10,247 bases of DNA from Methanobacteriota archaeon. Its GTDB lineage: Archaea > Hydrothermarchaeota > Hydrothermarchaeia > Hydrothermarchaeales > JACQPM01. The notes beneath the pieces are model-generated. The model worked only from the letters and a program-made list of their open reading frames with translations. It ran no database searches and was not told where the DNA came from. Below, in pieces: positions 5,740 through 10,247 of this stretch; position 1 is the first letter of the stretch; every line of letters starts with the position of its first letter. Where the stretch lies: positions 1-10,247 of the forward strand of contig JACQPM010000123.1 of NCBI GenBank assembly GCA_016207475.1. The letters run 5' to 3'. Both the position numbers and the translations under genes were made by a program.

Positions 5740-7474
5740 GGATTGTCCTCCTCACGGCGTCGTAGATCTCGTGGGGGTAGAAGGGCCGCCCGTCGTACTT
5801 CAGGATGTTGTGCTGGACCTTCCGCCCCGTGTACTCCCTTATGACCCCGGCCATCTGGGCCGTCTTGTTGTTCTCCACCATGAAGCTCGCCCTGGAGGAG
5901 TCCAGGACCTGGGCGACCTTGGCCGCTGGAAAGGGGGAGAGATAGACCAGGTGGAGGAACCGGGCCCTGATACCGTCCGCCTCCAGGTAGCGCATCGCCT
6001 CCAGGATGGGGCCCTTCGTGGAGCCCCAGCCCACGATAGTTATGTCAGAATCGCCGGCCCCATAGACCTTGGGCTCCGGGAGCTCCCTGGCCACGTACTC
6101 CAGCTTCCTCATCCGCTTGTCCATCTGCCTCCGCCTGTTCTCGGCATCCTCCTCCAGGTTGCCGTACTCGTCGTGCTCCTCCCCCGTGGCCACGTGCTCC
6201 CCGCCCCTCTGGCCCGGGAGCGACCTGAGGGATACCCCAGAGTCCGTGGGCCTGTACCTCCGGTAGTCCTTGGTGGCTGCCAGGACATCCTCGGTGGCGA
6301 TGGCCCCTCTCTCTATCCCTACCCCCCTCTCGTCGAAGGGGACCATGGTCCTGGCGCTCTCCGCCAGGTACTTGTCTGAGACGAGGATCACGGGGAGCTG
6401 GTACTTGTCGGCGATGTTGAAGGCGTCCATGGTGGTGTGGAAGCACTCCGCGGGGTCGCCGGGCGCTATCACCACCCTGGGGAACTCACCCTGGGATGCG
6501 CTCAGGACGAACTTCAGGTCCCCCTGCTCGGTCCAGGTCGGCATCCCGGTGCTGGGCCCAGGCCTCTGCCCCTCCAAGATCACCAGGGGGACCTCGGCCC
6601 CACCGATCATCCCCAGGGCCTCGACCATGAGCGAAAATCCCCCCCCTGAGGTGGCCACCATGGACCTGGCCCCTGCGAAGGAGGCGCCGGCGGCCGTGTT
6701 TATGACCGAGATCTCGTCCTCGGGCTGCTTGACGACTATATTGTAGGCCCTCCCGTTGGCCGCCATGTACTGGAGGAGGGAGGAGATGGGGGTCATGGGG
6801 TAGGCGGTGAAGAACTTGCACCCCGCCCTTATGGCTGCGATGGCCATGGCCTCGTTCCCGTTTATGAGCATCCTCCTGAGCGCTTCCACCCGCCTAAGGC
6901 GGTGGCCGAAGGTGGGCTTGAAGTGCTCCCTTATATAGTCATAGCCCGCCCTGGCGGCCTTTGTATTAGCATCGGCTATCTCTTCCCCCTTCTTCCCGCC
7001 GAAGGTCTCCCTCATAACCCTGGCCAGAAGGTCGAAGTCGTAGTCCACAAGGGCGACGGAGGCGCCAAGGGCTACGCTGTTCATCATCACGTTGGCCTCG
7101 CCTATCTCCCTGGCGTATTTCTGGAGGGGTATCGGGTAGAGGAGTACATCGGGCCTCACCTCCCCCTCCCCCAGCTTCGTCCCCTCGTCGTATACGATCG
7201 CCCCCCCGTGGGTCAGCTCGCCCTTGTGGAGGTCTATGGTCTCCTTGTTCAGGGCCACCAGGAGGTCCACCAGCACTATGGGGGAGGTGAGCTCCCTCTC
7301 TTCCACCCGCACGTGATAGATGTTGTGCCCCCCGCGGATGAGCGATGGATACTCCGTCGCTGTAAAGACGTTCAGCCCGCCCCGGGCGCAGACCTTGGAG
7401 AAGATGTAGCCCGCCGTCATGATGCCGTAGCCGGCCTCCCCCCCTATCTTCCATGTAAGCCTGTTTATCTCCAG
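5729..7474 (-). CDS. korA: 2-oxoacid:ferredoxin oxidoreductase, fused gamma-alpha subunit
   Basis: A 581-aa (from CTG 7474) gamma-alpha fusion partnering KorB. Residues 1 to about 185 are the gamma domain, with WKIGGEAGYG at 8-17 and YPSLIRGGH around 42-50. The alpha part follows, with AYPMTPISS (about 224-232), KQPEDE (about 249-254), TSGGGFSLM (about 275-283), QRPGPSTGMPT with Arg304, TGEEHDEYG (about 430-438) and a C-terminal domain to the end. Starting at ATG 7420 would delete the conserved Gly-rich motif, so translation must begin upstream. That frame is open back to a TAA near 7544 but holds no ATG, GTG or TTG. The best candidate is CTG 7474, with GGGGGTGG upstream at correct spacing and an N-terminus of normal family length. 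An alternative is a frameshift in a five-G run (7482-7486) joining an ATG at 7518. It is translationally coupled to korB by an 11-base overlap. Confidence 0.9.
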   Translation of the reverse strand: MEINRLTWKIGGEAGYGIMTAGYIFSKVCARGGLNVFTATEYPSLIRGGHNIYHVRVEERELTSPIVLVDLLVALNKETIDLHKGELTHGGAIVYDEGTKLGEGEVRPDVLLYPIPLQKYAREIGEANVMMNSVALGASVALVDYDFDLLARVMRETFGGKKGEEIADANTKAARAGYDYIREHFKPTFGHRLRRVEALRRMLINGNEAMAIAAIRAGCKFFTAYPMTPISSLLQYMAANGRAYNIVVKQPEDEISVINTAAGASFAGARSMVATSGGGFSLMVEALGMIGGAEVPLVILEGQRPGPSTGMPTWTEQGDLKFVLSASQGEFPRVVIAPGDPAECFHTTMDAFNIADKYQLPVILVSDKYLAESARTMVPFDERGVGIERGAIATEDVLAATKDYRRYRPTDSGVSLRSLPGQRGGEHVATGEEHDEYGNLEEDAENRRRQMDKRMRKLEYVARELPEPKVYGAGDSDITIVGWGSTKGPILEAMRYLEADGIRARFLHLVYLSPFPAAKVAQVLDSSRASFMVENNKTAQMAGVIREYTGRKVQHNILKYDGRPFYPHEIYDAVRRTIHGH

Positions 7475-7518
7475 AACTCCACCCCCTCGCTCGCCAAAAT
7501 CCGGATAGCACTCTCCAT
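7465..7518 (-). other. Possible 17-codon upstream ORF or displaced korA N-terminus
   Basis: An ATG at 7518 opens a short frame, MESAIRILASEGVEFWR, that ends at TAA 7465, overlapping the first codons of korA in another frame. Its codons end mostly in G or C, unlike the korA frame over the same bases, so it may be translated. It is either a leader ORF whose stop hands ribosomes to the CTG start, or the true korA start separated from the body by a one-base loss in the G run at 7482-7486. I cannot decide between them from the sequence. Confidence 0.35.
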
Positions 7519-7526
7519 CTCGGCCC

Positions 7527-7554
7527 TTATAATCTTTTGGGAAAGTCTTTTAAG
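7527..7554. promoter_or_regulatory. Divergent promoter region between korAB and lysS
   Basis: Two AT-rich boxes lie here: TTATAATC (7527-7534) and CTTTTAAG (7547-7554). The second is 22 bases before the lysS ATG, fitting a leaderless lysS transcript. Read on the minus strand it is 29 bases before the ATG at 7518. The first box, on the minus strand, would start transcription near 7505 and give a leader of about 30 bases to CTG 7474. Assigned by spacing only. Confidence 0.5.
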
Positions 7555-7575
7555 TACCGGCTCCGATGGGAGGCC

Positions 7576-9192
7576 ATGGAAGAGGCACTCTTCTGGGCGG
7601 ACCAGAAGGCCGAGGAGATCCTGACCAGGCAGAGGTTCCACTACCTGGAAGAGGCGGCGCCTCGTCTGGACCGATACGTGGTGAAGACCTCCGCCTCCAT
7701 CTCTGGCGTGCTGCACATAGGGAGGCTGAGCGACACCATACGCTCCGAGTCCGTCTGCAGGGCCCTGGAGGAGCGGGGCGCCTCGGTCGAGTTCATCTGG
7801 GTGGCCGAGGACATGGACCCCCTCAGGAAGATCCCGGAGGGGGTGCCCAAGGAGTATTCTGAGTACATCGGGGTGCCGGTGACCGAGATCCCGGACCCCT
7901 GGGGCTGCCACGGGTCCTACGCCGAGCACCACGTGGGGGAGTACCTGGAGGTCCTGGGCGAGTTCGTGGGGAGGGAGCTGAAGAGGTACTCCATGAGGGA
8001 GGAGTACCGGAAGGGGAGCTTCCGGCCCTACGTGAAGAAGATGCTGGAGAGCCTGCCTCTGGTCCTGGAGATCCAGAACAAGTACCGGCAGAAACCCCTG
8101 GGCCCAGGCTGGAGCCCCTGGACCCCCATCTGCGACGGGTGCGGGAAGATCATCACCCCCAGGGTCCTGGGGTTCGACGGTGGTAAGGTGCGGTATAAAT
8201 GCCAGGACTACACCTTCGAGGCCGCCGTTGCCAAGGGTTGCGGCCATGAAGGGGTCAACGACCCCCTGGAAGGGAAGGGGAAGCTCATGTGGAAGGGGGA
8301 GTGGGCCGCCCAGTGGGCGAGGTGGGGGGTGGCCTCGGAGGGGGCCGGGAAGGAGTACGTGGTCCCGGGGAGTGCCTGGTGGATCAACGGAGAGATCGTG
8401 GAGAGGGTCTACGGCTTCCCGATGCCTGTGCCAATCTTCTACGAACACCTCATGGTGAACGGGGAGAAGATGTCCGCCTCCCTGGGTAACGTCATCTATC
8501 CGCGAGACTGGCTGGCGGCGGCACCGCCGCAGCTCCTCAGGTTCTTCTACAACAAGAAGCTCATGAAGACCCGCTCCTTCTCATGGGCGGACCTGCCCAA
8601 CCTCTACGACGAGTACGACCTCCACGCCAGGGTCTACCATGGGCTGGCGAAGATAGAGAACGAGAGGGAGGCGAGGCACATGAGACGCCTCTACGAGGTC
8701 TCCCAGCTTGGGGAGATAGAGAGGCCCCTGGGCCTCTCCTTCTCCCACGCTGCCCTGGTTGCCCAGATATTCACCGACGAGAAGGCCCTCATCGGGAGCC
8801 TCTCCAGGACCGGGCACTACAAGGAGGAGAGGCGGGAGGATATAATGGGCCGGATAGCCCTTGCCAAGTCCTGGGCCCTCAGGTACGCCCCCGAAGATGC
8901 GAGGCTCAACCTGGCGGCGGATATGGGAGAGGTGAAGGAGCGGCTGGGGCCTGAGGAGAGGGCCTTCCTCGCAAGGCTCGCTGACTGGCTGGCATCGGGG
9001 GGGAGGGATGCGGAAGAGATTCAATCGGGGGTCTACAGCCTGGCTAAGGGGATGGAACTCCCGTTGAAGAGTGCCTTTAGAGCAATCTATGTGGCCCTGA
9101 CTGGGCGAGAGAGGGGACCCAGGGCCGGGACTCTCATAGCTTCCCTGGAGGGGGAGTGGGTGATCAAGAGGCTCCGCGAGGCCGGGAGCTGA
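7576..9192 (+). CDS. lysS: Lysyl-tRNA synthetase, class I (archaeal type)
   Basis: A 538-aa cytosolic enzyme that charges tRNA-Lys using a class I Rossmann-fold catalytic domain, the type found in most archaea and a few bacteria. The HIGH motif is HIGR at 47-50 (context SGVLHIGRLSD), and the KMSKS loop is KMSAS at 298-302 (NGEKMSASLGN). A zinc-binding insertion is visible as Cys186-x2-Cys189 with Cys209 and Cys222 (ICDGCGK, YKCQ, GCGHEG). The Trp-rich WKGEWAAQWARWG stretch is also typical of the family. The C-terminal part is helical, as in the anticodon-binding region, and length is normal. I start at ATG 7576, not the in-frame TTG at 7537: the ATG gives the usual N-terminus (FWADQKAEEI), and a TATA-like box sits 22 bases upstream. 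GGGAGG is only two bases before the ATG, too close for a normal ribosome-binding site. The TGA stop abuts the stop of the convergent 62-aa gene. Confidence 0.95.
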   Translation: MEEALFWADQKAEEILTRQRFHYLEEAAPRLDRYVVKTSASISGVLHIGRLSDTIRSESVCRALEERGASVEFIWVAEDMDPLRKIPEGVPKEYSEYIGVPVTEIPDPWGCHGSYAEHHVGEYLEVLGEFVGRELKRYSMREEYRKGSFRPYVKKMLESLPLVLEIQNKYRQKPLGPGWSPWTPICDGCGKIITPRVLGFDGGKVRYKCQDYTFEAAVAKGCGHEGVNDPLEGKGKLMWKGEWAAQWARWGVASEGAGKEYVVPGSAWWINGEIVERVYGFPMPVPIFYEHLMVNGEKMSASLGNVIYPRDWLAAAPPQLLRFFYNKKLMKTRSFSWADLPNLYDEYDLHARVYHGLAKIENEREARHMRRLYEVSQLGEIERPLGLSFSHAALVAQIFTDEKALIGSLSRTGHYKEERREDIMGRIALAKSWALRYAPEDARLNLAADMGEVKERLGPEERAFLARLADWLASGGRDAEEIQSGVYSLAKGMELPLKSAFRAIYVALTGRERGPRAGTLIASLEGEWVIKRLREAGS

Positions 9193-9381
9193 TTACCTCT
9201 TCCATTCTATGTAGACCGGGCAGGGCCTGCACTCGTCTGGCGGGCTGGCCTTCTCAGCTATCGCAGGGGGGCACTCGGGATAGCTCCCGATGCAGTTCGG
9301 GTACTTGTTCTTTATCTTCAGCCAGAGGAGCTCGCTCTCCGTCTTCTTCCTCGGGACCTTCTTCTTCTGCTTGCGGGTCAT
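9193..9381 (-). CDS. Small basic four-cysteine protein, unknown function (possible metal-binding)
   Basis: I do not recognise this 62-aa protein. The N-terminal 13 residues are rich in Lys and Arg (MTRKQKKKVPRKK), followed by a short helix and a Pro/Cys-rich C-terminal half with Cys30, Cys37, Cys51 and Cys54 (C-x6-C-x13-C-x2-C). Four cysteines plus a basic tail suggest a zinc or iron-sulfur site and possible nucleic-acid contact, but that is inference. I choose ATG 9381 over the in-frame ATG at 9405: a TATA-like box (TTTAAAAAGT, 9405-9414) lies 24-33 bases upstream of 9381, and the longer version would begin inside that promoter. GGAG two bases before the ATG could also help initiation. It is transcribed separately from cutA, and its stop abuts the lysS stop with no spacer. 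Confidence 0.68.
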   Translation of the reverse strand: MTRKQKKKVPRKKTESELLWLKIKNKYPNCIGSYPECPPAIAEKASPPDECRPCPVYIEWKR

Positions 9382-9404
9382 CTCTCCTAAGGAGGGCTTT
9401 CCCA

Positions 9405-9414
9405 TTTAAAAAGT
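9405..9414 (-). promoter_or_regulatory. TATA-like promoter for the 62-aa four-cysteine protein
   Basis: On the minus strand this reads ACTTTTTAAA, 24-33 bases before the ATG at 9381, and lies in the 43-base gap after the cutA stop. The position supports an independent, leaderless or near-leaderless transcript and decides the start codon of the small gene. Confidence 0.5.
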
Positions 9415-9424
9415 TTCTGGAGGA

Positions 9425-9736
9425 TCACCTCACCTCCTCCCCCACCCACCTCAGGTAGTCCTCCGACCCCTTCAGTATCCGGAAGGAGGTTATGGCAGGG
9501 TTCTCGTAGCTGTGGAGCTCCCTCACCCTGGCTATGAGCGCATCGAGCCTCTCCTCCCTGGACTTGAGGAAGAGGAGCGCCTCGCTGCTCTCCTCTACCT
9601 TCCCCTTCCACCAGTAGATGGACTCGATCCCCTCCACGATATTGGCGCAGGCGGCCAGCCGCTCCTCCACCAGTCGCCGTCCAATGGCCCTGGCTTCCTC
9701 GGCGCCGGAGGTCGTTATATAGACCAGCACGTACAT
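9425..9736 (-). CDS. cutA: CutA-like protein (CutA1 divalent-ion tolerance family)
   Basis: A 103-aa protein matching the usual length of archaeal and bacterial CutA1, a very stable trimeric ferredoxin-like fold linked in E. coli to divalent metal tolerance, although its molecular role is not settled. Family features are the N-terminal strand YVLVYITT, the stretch RLAACANIV-GIESIYWWKGK (about 26-46) and the C-terminal HSYENPAITSF region. The last differs from the common HPYEVPEI form (Ser for Pro, Ala for Glu). Three starts are close together: GTG 9745, ATG 9742 and ATG 9736. I choose 9736 because it gives the family length, a TATA-like box is about 26 bases upstream, and GGGGTGA sits at good spacing; 9742 is nearly as plausible. 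It is divergent from the M50 protease gene and lies 43 bases before the 62-aa gene, which has its own promoter. Confidence 0.9.
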   Translation of the reverse strand: MYVLVYITTSGAEEARAIGRRLVEERLAACANIVEGIESIYWWKGKVEESSEALLFLKSREERLDALIARVRELHSYENPAITSFRILKGSEDYLRWVGEEVR

Positions 9737-9756
9737 AGACATCACCCCGAACCGCT

Positions 9757-9776
9757 ACTTTTTTAATGTTAATTAG
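9757..9776. promoter_or_regulatory. Divergent AT-rich promoter region between cutA and the M50 protease
   Basis: The block ACTTTTTTAATGTTAATTAG spans the middle of the gap between the divergent starts at 9736/9742 and 9800. On the minus strand TTAAAAAAG is about 26 bases from the cutA ATG at 9736. On the plus strand GTTAATTA is centred about 28 bases before ATG 9800. The nearer TATAAT at 9791-9796 is too close to the ATG to be its TATA box. Confidence 0.5.
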
Positions 9777-9799
9777 ACACCTTCTCTTGGTATAATCTT

Positions 9800-10247
9800 A
9801 TGCCAAATTGGTACTTGGTCCTGGGAGTCATTGCCGTCTCTTGGGCTCTGGTCCTCCTCCTGGAGAGGATGGGGAGGCTGGGGGCCGAGAGGCACGCCAT
9901 CCTCCTCATATTCAAAACCGAGAGGGGGAAGGAGCTCATCTCCAGGCTCGCGGGCTACCGCCGCTTCTGGTGGCTCTACGGGACCCTGGGCGTGGTCCTC
10001 GGGACCATAGGGATCCCGTTCATCCTCTACCTCGTCTTCAAGGCCTTCCACTCCAAGTACTTCCTCTCCGCACCCCCACCGGAAGGGACGATGGCCCTCG
10101 TCATACCAGGCGTCACCATACCCTTCTGGTACGGGATCGTGGGGCTCGCGACGGTCCTCCTCTTCCACGAGGTCTCCCACGGGATCATGGCCAGGAGGGA
10201 GGGCGTCTCCCTGAAGAGCCTGGGAGCGGTCTTCCTCACCATAATCC
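9800..10247 (+). CDS. Site-2-protease-like M50 membrane metalloprotease, C-terminus beyond window
   Basis: The first 149 residues of an intramembrane zinc protease of family M50 (site-2 protease type), which cuts membrane-anchored substrates such as regulators within the lipid bilayer. Predicted membrane segments are residues 3-22, about 57-80 and about 108-125. The third carries the zinc motif HEVSHG (His123, Glu124, His127). The preceding VIPGVTIPFWYG and the following MARREGVSLKSLG resemble archaeal members of the family. The second motif with the Asp zinc ligand is expected outside the window, so activity cannot be confirmed. ATG 9800 is the first start of the open frame, has no Shine-Dalgarno sequence, and follows an AT-rich box at leaderless spacing. 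It is divergent from cutA. The substrate is unknown. Confidence 0.9.
   Translation, partial: MPNWYLVLGVIAVSWALVLLLERMGRLGAERHAILLIFKTERGKELISRLAGYRRFWWLYGTLGVVLGTIGIPFILYLVFKAFHSKYFLSAPPPEGTMALVIPGVTIPFWYGIVGLATVLLFHEVSHGIMARREGVSLKSLGAVFLTII

Noticed and set aside
7537..7575. TTG at 7537 as the lysS start
   Set aside because: It lies upstream of the CTTTTAAG box; the ATG at 7576 has correct promoter spacing and gives the normal N-terminus.
6902..7624. Plus-strand frame of 240 codons across the korA 5' end and lysS start
   Set aside because: Antisense shadow of the korA gamma domain, with no recognisable motif; it runs through the divergent promoter region.
7465..8448. Long minus-strand open frame (about 327 codons) opposite lysS
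   Set aside because: Low-complexity, antisense to a clear lysyl-tRNA synthetase. Only its last 17 codons, past the lysS start, are kept as a possible short ORF.
9382..9405. ATG at 9405 as the start of the 62-aa gene
   Set aside because: It overlaps the TATA-like box that fits the ATG at 9381.
1..10247. Mobile elements, CRISPR arrays, toxin-antitoxin or defence modules
   Set aside because: No transposase or integrase motifs, no spaced direct repeats, no terminal inverted repeats, and codon use is even across genes apart from the two suspected frameshift spots.

Overview
This is a compact, GC-rich archaeal window. The archaeal assignment rests on a class I (not class II) lysyl-tRNA synthetase, a gamma-alpha fused 2-oxoacid:ferredoxin oxidoreductase, an intronless tRNA-Gly without encoded CCA, and AT-rich TATA-like boxes 22-35 bases upstream of several start codons that lack a Shine-Dalgarno sequence (leaderless starts). 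AGG/AGA arginine codons and G/C-ending codons dominate. I cannot place the lineage more precisely from the sequence alone. A metagenome-derived genome is possible.

Layout, left to right. (1) Minus strand 910->1: a 72-aa three-cysteine protein of unknown function, then an M42-family aminopeptidase cut off by the left edge. (2) 1004-1077, plus strand: tRNA-Gly(GCC), divergent from that operon. (3) Minus strand 2824->1092/1105: an aspartase/class II fumarase-family lyase coupled to a small membrane protein whose reading frame looks shifted near its end. (4) Plus strand 2884-4887: a stand-alone formate-dehydrogenase-type molybdopterin oxidoreductase with Cys in place of Sec. (5) Minus strand 7474->4882: korA (gamma-alpha fusion) and korB, overlapping cistrons for a 2-oxoacid:ferredoxin oxidoreductase. 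(6) Plus strand 7576-9192: lysS. (7) Minus strand 9381->9193: a 62-aa four-cysteine protein. (8) Minus strand 9736->9425: CutA-like protein. (9) Plus strand 9800->right edge: a site-2-protease-like M50 membrane metalloprotease, truncated.

The metabolic core is the aspartase/fumarase, the formate dehydrogenase and KorAB. The lyase gives fumarate. KorAB makes or uses acyl-CoA with ferredoxin, and the formate dehydrogenase is a low-potential redox enzyme that could share the ferredoxin pool. That linkage is inferred from proximity only. The rest is housekeeping.

No intergenic stretch reaches 300 bases. Divergent genes start about 58-64 bases apart around a single AT-rich element, and two convergent pairs overlap or abut at their stop codons. 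I found no mobile element, CRISPR array or defence system, and nothing I would call a new multi-gene system. The most informative oddities are a probable frameshift in the membrane protein, a korA gene with no ATG/GTG/TTG at its conserved N-terminus, an Asn at an expected iron-sulfur Cys in KorB, and a palindromic TATA element shared by two divergent genes.
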